A stretch of 64,000 nucleotides of DNA, taken from positions 1-64,000 of the forward strand of contig OZ345381.1 of assembly GCA_977006965.1 (NCBI GenBank). Direction: 5' to 3'. The notes beneath the pieces were generated by a model. It ran no database searches, was not told the origin of the DNA, and saw nothing but the letters and a program-made list of their open reading frames with translations. Both the position numbers and the translations under genes were made by a program. This stretch comes from Phymatolithon calcareum. Its lineage: Eukaryota; Rhodophyta; Florideophyceae; Hapalidiales. Shown here one piece after another: positions 1-9,826 of this stretch (positions are counted from its first letter, which is position 1; every line of letters begins with the position of its first letter).

Positions 1-2050
1 CCCTATTCCCTATTCCCTAATCCCTATTCCCTATTCCCTATTCCCTATTCCCTATTCCCTATTCCTATTCCCTATCCCTATTCCCTATTCCCTATTCCCT
101 ATTCCCTATTCCCTATTCCCTATTCCCTATTCCCTATTCCCTATTCCCTATTCCCTATTCCCTATTCCCTATTCCCTATTCCCTATTCCCTATTCCCTAT
201 TCCCTATTCCTATCCCTATTCCCTATTCCCTATTCCCTATTCCCTATTCCCTATTCCCTATTCCCTATTCCCTATTCCTATTCCCTATTCCCTATTCCCT
301 ATTCCCTATTCCCTATTCCCTATTCCCTATTCCCTATTCCCTATTCCCTATTCCCTATTCCCTATTCCCTATTCCCTATTCCCTATTCCCTATTCCCTAT
401 TCCCTATTCCCTATTCCCTATTCCCTATTCCCTATTCCCTATTCCCTATTCCCTATTCCCATATTCCCTATTCCCTATTCCCTATTCCCTATTCCCTATT
501 CCCTATTCCCTATTCCCTATTCCCTATTCCCTATTCCCTATTCCCTATTCCCTATTCCCTATTCCCTATTCCCTATTCCCTATTCCCTATTCCCTATTCC
601 CTATTCCCTATTCCCTATTCCCTATTCCCTATTCCCTATTCCCTATTCCCTATTCCCTATTCCCTATTCCCTATTCCCTATTCCCTATTCCCTATTCCCT
701 ATTCCCTATTCCCTATTCCCTATTCCCTATTCCCTATTCCCTATTCCCTATTCCCTATTCCCTATTCCCTATTCCCTATTCCCTATTCCCTATTCCCTAT
801 TCCCTATTCCCTATTCCCTATTCCCTATTCCCTATTCCCTATTCCCTATTCCCTATTCCCTATTCCCTATTCCCTATTCCCTATTCCCTATTCCCTATTC
901 CCTATTCCCCTATTCCCTATTCCCTATTCCCTATTCCCTATTCCCTATTCCCTATTCCCTATTCCCTATTCCCTATTCCCTATTCCCTATTCCCTATTCC
1001 CTATTCCTATTCCCTATTCCCTATTCCCTATTCCCTATTCCCTATTCCCTATTCCCTATTCCCTATTCCCTATTCCCTATTCCTATTCCCTATTCCCTAT
1101 TCCCTATTCCCTATTCCCTATTCCCTATTCCCTATTCCCTATTCCCTATTCCCTATTCCCTATTCCCTATTCCCTATTCCCTATTCCCTATTCCCTATTC
1201 CCTATTCCCTATTCCCTATTCCCTATTCCCTATTCCCTATTCCCTATTCCCTATTCCCTATTCCCTATTCCCTATTCCCTATTCCCTATTCCCTATTCCC
1301 TATTCCCTATTCCCTATTCCCTATTCCCTATTCCCTATTCCCTATTCCCTATTCCCTATTCCCTATTCCCTATTCCCTATTCCCTATTCCCTATTCCCTA
1401 TTCCCTTATTCCCTTATTCCCTATTCCCTATTCCCTATTCCCTATTCCTATTCCCTATTCCCTATTCCCTATTCCCTTATTCCCTATTCCCCCTATTCCC
1501 TATTCCCTATTCCCTATTCCCTATTCCCTATTCCCTATTCCCTATTCCCTATTCCCTATTCCCTATTCCCTATTCCCTATTCCTTATTCCCTATTCCCTA
1601 TTCCCTTATTCCCTATTCCCTATTCCCTATTCCCTATTCCCTATTCCCTATTCCCTATTCCCTATTCCCTATTCCCTATTCCCTATTCCCTATTCCCTAT
1701 TCCCTATTCCCTATTCCCTTATTCCCTTATTCCCTATTCCCTATTCCCTATTCCCTATTCCCTATTCCCTATTCCCTATTCCCTATTCCCTATTCCCTTA
1801 TTCCCTTATTCCTTATTCCCTATTCCCTATTCCCTATTCCCTATTCCCTATTCCCTATTCCCTATTCCCTATTCCCTATTCCCTATTCCTTTTCCCTATT
1901 CCCTATTCCCTATTCCCTATTCCCTATTCCCTATTCCCTATATTCCCTATTCCCTATTCCCTATTCCCTATTCCCTATTCCCTATTCCCTATTCCCTATT
2001 CCCTATTCCCTATTCCCTATTCCCTATTCCCCTATTCCCTATTCCCTATT
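1..2050 (-). repeat. Telomere, (CCCTATT)n on the + strand
   Basis: About 290 head-to-tail copies of CCCTATT, equal to AATAGGG running toward position 1 on the minus strand, which is the orientation of a left chromosome end. The distal 1.3 kb is nearly homogeneous, with rare units missing a C or carrying an extra base (near 63, 207, 276, 457, 906, 1005, 1080). Variant units, mainly CCCTTATT, cluster between about 1400 and 1950, as expected for the older proximal part of a telomere. The tract stops abruptly at 2050/2051 inside a subtelomeric unit. Confidence 0.93.
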
Positions 2051-3146
2051 GCCATTGGAAGACGCTGAGGAGGTTTGTTACTTCTGGGTCCACGTTTCCA
2101 GCCTGTTTTCGCAGGTTGTTACTTCTGGGTCCGCGCACAGAGGCCATTTGGAGGGGGTGCCCTGTAGAGGCCAAAAACGCGGACCCAGAAGTAACAGTTT
2201 TAAATGGTCAAAATAGGATTTTGTCGATTGTTTGAGTAAGTGGCACATTTGGACCCAGAAGTCACGAAAGAATATACCTAGGATATACAAGAGTTTGACG
2301 GACTTGAAGGTGGAGGTGGAGTGGGAGTGAAAAAGGGATACGGTGGGACTATTCCGAAGTGAAATTCGACGCTGAGCCCGAATCTGGAACAGAACGGGAC
2401 GTGCAGAAAGAGATCATGGTGTATACAACAAATAAAGTGTCGTCAAGGTCTTCTATGACTCCACAATCCATGCACAAAGACGGCAGACGAAATGTACATG
2501 GCGAAGATAAGCTCTGAACAGGTTGTTAAGGGTGGAGAAGGTGTTGAGAGAGTATGTGGACTGGTCTGAGTCGATTTGAGAGAGTTTGAAATTTTGGTCA
2601 AGGTAGTCACCTCGCTGGCGAAGAAGACGCGGAACACCGACATGACGGGGATGACGTTGTAACATGTTTTAGAGGTTGGGGAAGGTGTTGGGAGAGTATG
2701 TGGACTGGTCTGAGTCGATTTGAGAGCGTTTGAAATTTTGGTCAAGGTAGTCACCTCGCTGGCGAAGAAGACGCGGGACACCGACATGACGGGGATGACG
2801 TTGTAAAATGTTTTAGAGGTTGGGGAAGGTGTTGGGAGAGTATGTGGACTGGTCTGAGTCGATTTGAGAGCGTTTGAAATTTTGGTCAAGGTAGTCACCT
2901 CGCTGGCGAAGAAGACGCGGGACACCGACATGACGGGGATGACGTTGTAACATGTTTTAGAGGTTGGGGAAGGTGTTGGGAGAGTATGTGGACTGGTCTG
3001 AGTCGATTTGAGAGCGTTTGAAATTTTGGTCAAGGTAGTCTCCCTCTCGGGAGGGAGGACGCGGGACACAAACATGACGATGATGACCGGAAAACATGTG
3101 GAGTAGGATGGTAAAGATGATGGGACAGTGGTTATGGCGTTTGGTT
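2051..3146. repeat. Subtelomeric unit 1, truncated by the telomere, four 144-bp repeats
   Basis: It begins GCCATTGGAAGACGCTGAGG exactly where the telomere ends and recurs at 3147 and 5397. The unit contains four copies of the TTCTGGGTCC motif (two direct, two inverted), a unique ~230-bp segment, then a 144-bp tandem array from about 2520 to 3100 with four monomers (GCTGGCGAAGAAGACGCG at about 2617, 2761 and 2905; last monomer variant). The minus strand has a 275-codon open frame through the array. I treat this as a by-product of a repeat whose length is divisible by 3. Confidence 0.9.
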
Positions 3147-5396
3147 GCCAGTGGAAGACGCTGAGGAGGTTTGTTACTTCTGGTTCCGCGTTTCCAGCCT
3201 GTTTTCGCAGGTTGTTACTTCTGGGTCCGCGCACAGAGGCCATTTGGAGGGGGTGCCCTGTAGAGGCCAAAAACGCGGACCCAGAAGTAACAGTTTTAAA
3301 TGGTCAAAATAGGATTTTGTCGATTGTTTGAGTAAGTGGCACATTTGGACCCAGAAGTCACGAAAGAATATACCTAGGATATACAAGAGTTTGACGGACT
3401 TGAAGGTGGAGGTGGAGTGGGAGTGAAAAAGGGATACGGTGGGACTATTCCGAAGTGAAATTCGACGCTGAGCCCGAATCTGGACTCAGAACGGGACGTG
3501 CAGTAAGAGATCATGGTGTATACAACAAATAAAGTGTCGTCAAGGTCGTCTATGACTCCACAATCCATGCACAAAGACGGCAGACGAAATGTACATGGCG
3601 AAGATAAGCTCTGAACAGGTTGTTAAGGGTGGAGAAGGTGTTGAGAGAGTATGTGGACTGGTCTGAGTCGATTTGAGAGAGTTTGAAATTTTGGTCAAGG
3701 TAGTCACCTCGCTGGCGAAGAAGACGCGGGACACCGACATGACGGGGATGACGTTGTAACATGTTTTAGAGGTTGGGGAAGGTGTTGGGAGAGTATGTGG
3801 ACTGGTCTGAGTCGATTTGAGAGCGTTTGAAATTTTGGTCAAGGTAGTCACCTCGCTGGCGAAGAAGACGCGGGACACCGACATGACGGGGATGACGTTG
3901 TAACATGTTTTAGAGGTTGGGGAAGGTGTTGGGAGAGTATGTGGACTGGTCTGAGTCGATTTGAGAGCGTTTGAAATTTTGGTCAAGGTAGTCACCTCGC
4001 TGGCGAAGAAGACGCGGGACACCGACATGACGGGGATGACTTTGTAACATGTTTTAGAGGTTGGGGAAGGTGTTGGGAGAGTATGTGGACTGGTCTGAGT
4101 CGATTTGAGAGCGTTTGAAATTTTGGTCAAGGTAGTCACCTCGCTGGCGAAGAAGACGCGGGACACCGACATGACGGAGATGACGTTGTAACATGTTTTA
4201 GAGGTTGGGGAAGGTGTTGGGAGAGTATGTGGACTGGTCTGAGTCGATTTGAGAGCGTTTGAAATTTTGGTCAAGGTAGTCACCTCGCTGGCGAAGAAGA
4301 CGCGGGGCACCGACATGACGGAGATGAGTTCAAAAGACGTTCTTGATGTGTGGGAAGGTGTTGGGAGAGTATGTGGACTGGTCTGAGTCGATTTGAGAGC
4401 GTTTGAAATTTTGGTCAAGGTAGTCACCTCGCTGGCGAAGAAGACGCGGGACACCGACATGACGGAGATGAGTTCAAAAGACGTTCTTGATGTTGGGGAA
4501 GGTGTTGGGAGAGTATGTGGACTGGTCTGAGTCGATTTGAGAGAGTTTGAAATTTTGGTCAAGGTAGTCACCTCGCTGGCGAAGAAGACGCGGGACACCG
4601 ACATGACGGGGATGACGTTGTAACATGTTTTAGAGGTTGGGGAAGGTGTTGGGAGAGTATGTGGACTGGTCTGAGTCGATTTGAGAGCGTTTGAAATTTT
4701 GGTCAAGGTAGTCACCTCGCTGGCGAAGAAGACGCGGGACACCGACATGACGGAGATGAGTCCAAAAGACGTTCTTGATGTTCGGGAAGGTGTTGGGAGA
4801 GTATGTGGACTGGTCTGAGTCGATTTGAGAGTGTTTGAAATTTTGGTCAAGGTAGTCACCTCGCTGGCGAAGAAGACGCGGGACACCGACATGACGGAGA
4901 TGAGTCCAAAAGACGTTCTTGATGTTCGGGAAGGTGTTGGGAGAGTATGTGGACTGGTCTGAGTCGATTTGAGAGCGTTTGAAATTTTGGTCAAGGTAGT
5001 CACCTCGCTGGCGAAGAAGACGCGGGACACCGACATGACGGGGATGACGTTGTAACATGTTTTAGAGGTTGGGGAAGGTGTTGGGAGAGTATGTGGACTG
5101 GTCTGAGTCGATTTGAGAGCGTTTGAAATTTTGGTCAAGGTAGTCACCTCGCTGGCGAAGAAGACGCGGGACACCGACATGACGGAGATGAGTTCAAAAG
5201 ACGTTCTTGATGTTGGGGAAGGTGTTGGGAGAGTATGTGGACTGGTCTGAGTCGATTTGAGAGCGTTTGAAATTTTGGTCAAGGTAGTCTCCCTCTCGGG
5301 AGGGAGGACGCGGGACACAAACATGACGATGATGACCGGAAAACATGTGGAGTAGGATGGGAAAGATGATGGGACAGTGGTTATGGCGTTTGGTTG
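3147..5396. repeat. Subtelomeric unit 2 with twelve 144-bp monomers
   Basis: Colinear with unit 1 but about 1,152 bp longer, i.e. eight additional 144-bp monomers. Monomers fall into two types that differ over a ~30-bp segment: one reads GATGACGTTGTAACATG, the other GATGAGTTCAAAAGACG (or GAGTCC). The two types are interspersed rather than blocked. The final monomer at about 5292 has a different segment (CTCCCTCTCGGGAGGGAGG), the same as the last monomer of unit 1. A 683-codon minus-strand frame (3540-5591) and a second minus frame are both open through the array because 144 is a multiple of 3. No domain is recognisable in either. Confidence 0.9.
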
Positions 5397-5625
5397 CCAT
5401 TGGAAGACGCTGAGGAGGTTTGTTACTTCTGGGTCCGCGTTTCCAGCCTGTTTTCGCAGGTTGTTACTTCTGGGTCCGCGCACAGAGGCCATTTGGAGGG
5501 GGTGCCCTGTAGAGGCCAAAAACGCGGACCCAGAAGTAACAGTTTTAAATGGCCAAAATAGGATTTTGTCGATTGTTTGAGTAAGTGGCACATTTGGACC
5601 CAGAAGTCACGAAAGAATATACCTA
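5397..5625. repeat. Subtelomeric unit 3, partial
   Basis: The first ~230 bp of the unit again, including the two direct TGTTACTTCTGGGTCCGCG motifs and the inverted CGCGGACCCAGAAGTAACA. Homology ends just after ACGAAAGAATATACCTAG, followed by unrelated AT-rich DNA, so this is the proximal edge of the subtelomeric repeat block. Confidence 0.88.
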
Positions 5626-8224
5626 GAAACGATTAAAAAATTCGAACAAAATCTCAAACATGACGAAAAATCATACCGAAAAAGTCGTTATATGCACACC
5701 GTATTGTGGCTTTCGAAACACATCCTGTGGGACGTTTTGCGTAACAGTAACAGAGGGGATTCTGTTCCGTGCTACGCTGTGTGCAGTACATCCCGCCATA
5801 GTCCAACGATCATAATGCACCATCACCTGCGATTGCTTTTTATTTAGTAGATTTATTCATGGTCTCTCGCTAACGCTGGAATATAGTGTACTACTGGCCA
5901 TCTCCCGACCTGTGCAACCCCTGTCTGCAAATAAATCGGCGTATATAATTTATGCATGAAACGCTTTTTGCTGGAAACTATTGTTTCTAACGTCGAAAGT
6001 ACCATTTTGTTGCATTCAGTGTAGACCGACATCTAATATTCTGTTGATTTTCAGTCAAAGTAATGTATTGTCTATTTGTTTCCACTGCAAGAATTGATGT
6101 CACGAAAACACGTCTGAGAGTTTTCCAACCAATTTAGTGAGCACACAAGTATGTTAAAAATAATGCCGTCAATTAAAGCGAAGAAAAAATGAGGAAAAGA
6201 ACGGAAGATACTTCTACACACAGCGCCATCTGAATTTTCTCTGAATTAGTGTAGAGTTTGCTTTTGTGAAATGCCATTAGTGTATTTCTTTCAGCATATC
6301 GGAGCGAATTTTCTATTCACTGTGTCGGCTGAGCGGAGAATGCATACGGGAACCTTTCGTGGACATGAAGCCATCGCGAGATGTTTTACAAAGAGCGGAG
6401 ACGGAAGTCAGATTTTTTCGAGATCTTTAGAAAAAACTCTTCGTTTGTATGATTTGACCCTAAGCCTAAGGAAATGCGAGATTTTAATACACGTTGTACC
6501 AATTAGAAACGTTGAACACGATACCCACGGATATGCTTGCATCGTGCTGAATTCAGATATGGATTTTTTGGGACGGCAACATTGGAACCGCTGTGCAATG
6601 TCAACAAATGTCTGCGATCGTACCCCATATATCCAATTCATTACCTCACACCAAGTGCTGCATGAATATAGAAAGCCTTCCAGAACATCACAGTTTCGGA
6701 ATCGTCGATTCACCCTGAATGTTCTCGTGTACCGGACACAATTCTTTCTGATGCTGGTGCTACTGCGTACAGCACCGAGCAGTACTTCTGCCAGCATTCG
6801 TAGCCATGAAGATAAACTGCTAATTCCAGACGAGGACATCCCTAGATGCAGTGTGTGCCCTACAGTGACATCTTAGACACGGGGAAACTGTGTATAAAGG
6901 ATCTCCGTGCTGTTCCGGAATTCCACTTAGATCTCTGGCCAGCATTTCAAGAGACCAAAATGTAAAAGATATGGGGCGTATCCGTTTGTGCCGCTGATGT
7001 GCACAGCGATCCTAGGTCGAGGCCCTTGATGAGTCTGGACAACAAGCAAATGATTTATAATCAATCAGGACCAAAAAGAGATAATATGTTAATCTGAATT
7101 ACAGAGGCAGTGCCCTTTTATAAGGTCGAAATTCATCACGATAACACTGGAATTCATCTAGGAACGTGGAATGTCGATGCGCGCAAAGGAAACGGAGGAG
7201 GAAGCCCTCTCATAGCAACGAAAGTATAAAACGTCTAAGATATTCACACAGAGTAAAGTTGGCCTATGTTCGGTGTACAAAACGATATGGAAGGCCCCTT
7301 TCCTTCGCACTTGTTTTTCTTTGTCAGCACGCCAGGCGCTTCTGGTTTGGATTTGTAAATCAAGTTGATTACAGGGATGCTCTGCTATATAAAATTATGG
7401 TTATCGAGATAATGTAGGCCTTCAGTATGATGACGTATGTAAGATGCGAATGGAGAACATAGCAGCTATAACTTGTGCACATGAATCTGCAAGTATACTG
7501 CTGTAAATTGCAGAGGCCATAAAGAACTCAGCCAAGGGGCGCGAATATGAGCTCAGGGTATAGCCTGGCAATACAAAAATAAGAACTTCTATGATAATGG
7601 ATCCATTTCTGGAGATTCTATTATGGATAAACACTAAAGCAAATAGAGAGGGATTTCTGGTCTGGGATGTCAACGAAAAGAATATGATATTTATGAGAAA
7701 GGCCTGGAGCGTAAGCGACTTCACTCACTTTCTACGTATGAGATTTCACCTGTGCGGTGTCGGCTCTGGGAATTTTCAGATGTATTTTAGTCAATCCCTT
7801 AACGGTGGAGCAGAGCAATGTTAAAGGGTACTTGGAATTATAGATGAAAAAACATAGTAATAATTGAAACGACCGGGACAACCGCATGTGCGAACTACTG
7901 CGAGCCATACAACGACTTTGCGTCTACAGAATTGCCAGTTTACAAATGTGAAACACTTTATGACGCATGCAAAGACGTTAATGGAAGAGCAGAGGATTGC
8001 AAATAGCAGTAAAAACTATCGCGAAGCTGATTAATCCAAGGGCCAAGATGCCACATGTTATTCACAAACGAAAACTCATCTAGGTTACACTGACAGTGAT
8101 ATATGCTGGTAGATATTTGAAGTATGCTTGAGTTTTTACGGAAATTTTTTTACTATAAGTGCCACACTCCGATCTATAGATCTTCGAGAATATTAAACTG
8201 AATCTTCAAAACGTGCAGTAAGTC
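5626..8224. other. Unassigned AT-rich DNA with weak ORFs
   Basis: No recognisable family on either strand. Apart from the 201-codon frame at 6271-6876, open frames are short (83, 100 and 77 codons near 7166, 7422 and 7591) and overlap on opposite strands, so none is convincing. Confidence 0.5.
6271..6876 (+). CDS. Hypothetical ORF, 201 codons
   Basis: Open frame from ATG 6271 to a TAG-containing stop at 6876. The conceptual protein is mixed in composition with no signal peptide, membrane segment or motif that I recognise; two cysteines close the C-terminus. A 143-codon frame lies opposite (6408-6839). Neither strand shows repeat or low-complexity bias that would explain the openness, but neither resembles a known family. 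It may be a chance frame or the remnant of an element. Confidence 0.2.
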   Translation: MPLVYFFQHIGANFLFTVSAERRMHTGTFRGHEAIARCFTKSGDGSQIFSRSLEKTLRLYDLTLSLRKCEILIHVVPIRNVEHDTHGYACIVLNSDMDFLGRQHWNRCAMSTNVCDRTPYIQFITSHQVLHEYRKPSRTSQFRNRRFTLNVLVYRTQFFLMLVLLRTAPSSTSASIRSHEDKLLIPDEDIPRCSVCPTVTS

Positions 8225-8467
8225 ATGGCGCGAGTCAAAGACGGAAAAATACAAGGTGAAGGGAGTAGTAAGGGCTTTAGCGATCCTGAACAGATCCAGA
8301 ATAAGTTTGCAAAATATCGGGCCAAAATTCAAGAGGAGCTTTTGCATAAAACTAGCGACACCTATTTCAGAGAAGACATTTTTGAGACCATTGCGAAAAA
8401 TGACAAAGAAGTTTGGAAGAATCAACTATACTGGAAAACGAATCAGCTTTGCGCACCTTACGAATAG
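8225..8467 (+). CDS. Hypothetical short ORF, 80 codons, Lys/Glu-rich
   Basis: Starts MARVKDGKIQGEGSS and continues as a charged, probably helical sequence (Lys, Glu, Gln, Asp rich) ending LCAPYE. No family recognised. An opposite-strand frame of similar size exists. The stop is only 14 bp from an interstitial telomere-like motif. It could be an exon or the N-terminal scrap of a mobile-element protein. Confidence 0.2.
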   Translation: MARVKDGKIQGEGSSKGFSDPEQIQNKFAKYRAKIQEELLHKTSDTYFREDIFETIAKNDKEVWKNQLYWKTNQLCAPYE

Positions 8468-8480
8468 GTTTCATCGACAC

Positions 8481-8495
8481 TCCCTATTCCCTATA
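8481..8495. repeat. Interstitial telomere-like motif
   Basis: TCCCTATTCCCTATA, two telomere units in the same orientation as the terminal array, lying alone 6.4 kb inside the array. It may be a repair or fusion scar, or chance. Confidence 0.5.
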
Positions 8496-9014
8496 TCACC
8501 GGTCGCCCGAACGAATTCTAATGGCCAAACTACAAGTGTGCCTAAGAGGCAGCACATTCCGGGTCTTCTAAATACTAATGAGGATTTAGTATGACTATCG
8601 AAAAAAAGAAGCCGTACGATCGGATTTCGTCCAACTCTCATGTACAACATGACCGAAAGCCGCAAATATGAAGTTCTCGCGAGCGTGCGTAGCGAAACGT
8701 AATTTAAGAATTTTTGTGGGAAGAAGATCTTGAAAAGGCCGCCAATTGTTGGGAGAGGGGGGATTTTTCATGCGTTTCCGGGAGGCTTTTGCGTTCTACG
8801 GAGCATTTAGTCTCACTAATGGAGCTCTGACTAGAGTTATGTGTAGATGGCTTACCGGCACGGTCTTGTGTGTAGGCGTGTTCTCGTCGCGACCCCTGTA
8901 AATCAAAAGATGGTGGTGTCAATATCTGCTTTCGTCCCTTCGGAAATCGGAATCGATTCGTATTGGTTTGAGTGGGCCTCTTTTTTGAAATACCACGTGC
9001 TTTAGAAAAAAACT
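8496..9014. other. No assignable feature
   Basis: Short opposing frames only (for example minus 8471-8665 and 8704-8922). The region from about 8900 may be the 5' flank of the retroelement that follows, but no long terminal repeat could be identified by eye. Confidence 0.4.
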
Positions 9015-9713
9015 ATGCGCGAGATGGCGAGAGTTCTTGGGACTCTTCGCTGTGAAGGATGGGTCGGAATCATTGAGTACATTCAAGTACGTTGTGCAAG
9101 ACAATCTGGAGAAGTACAAGAAGTACAGACAGGACTTTCATGCGCAAATGCTCACACTCCTAAATTCTCAGCTCAAGGGACACGTGCGGTTCTTATTGAT
9201 ATTGATGTAAAGAATTTGTGGCATGTGATAATTAACGTGCTGGAAGGAAATATCCCAGTATTAGAAGATGAAAGCGATGAGAAGGGAACGAAGAAACCAG
9301 AATTCAGGGCAGGACCGTCTAATACGGGCTCGTCGCGAGCACTTGAAAAGACAATGCAGAGCAATAGCCATGGTTCGGAAAGGGGTGGAAGAGACACGAC
9401 AGATGATACTCCTGGTCGCGTTACTGCTTTAGAAGGAAAACTGGACAAGCTCTTTGAGCTCGATCAGCAGCAGTCTGAACCACGGCAAAAGAAGACTTTT
9501 GTGAGCCAAGCACTAGCTCGCCACAAAGGTGATCCAGACTCCGATGATGACGACTCCTCCAATTCAGAGGCTGTTTTCAGTCGAAAGAAGAGGAGGAGCA
9601 GGAAGAATAGCAAGAGTCGGGGGAGCAAGCGTTGTAGTAAGAAACGGTGGGAAGATGGTTCCTCTGACGATTGGCATGTTTCCACTGAGTCGTCGGATTC
9701 GGAATCAGATTAG
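9015..9713 (+). pseudogene. Retroelement gag-like region (degenerate)
   Basis: A 232-codon frame. Its C-terminal third is strongly charged: a run of Asp/Ser (DSDDDDSSNSE) followed by a basic RS/KR stretch (SRKKRRSRKNSKSRGSKRC) and an acidic Ser tail. Such an acidic-basic region fits a nucleic-acid-binding gag-type protein. Near 9050-9190 the +1 frame reads better (a Lys/Tyr-rich helical run such as NLEKYKKYRQDFHAQML), so at least one frameshift separates N- and C-terminal parts. It lies immediately upstream of an RT/RNase H region on the same strand, which is why I call it gag-like. No zinc knuckle seen. Confidence 0.45.
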
Positions 9714-9826
9714 AGTACCAGGCCAGCCCGCAGGGGAAGAGGCCGGCAAAGGGAAAAAGCGAAGATGAAGAAGTTTTGGAAGCGTAAGTAAATGGAACCG
9801 TTTCACTTCAGTCTGCCCTACTGAAA

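Noticed and set aside
2520-5345. CRISPR-like array of repeats
   Set aside because: Direct head-to-tail 144-bp monomers without unique spacers, in a eukaryotic subtelomere.
3540-5591. 683-codon minus-strand ORF through the 144-bp array
   Set aside because: Period divisible by 3 opens several frames at once; no domain, and its composition is simply the translated repeat.
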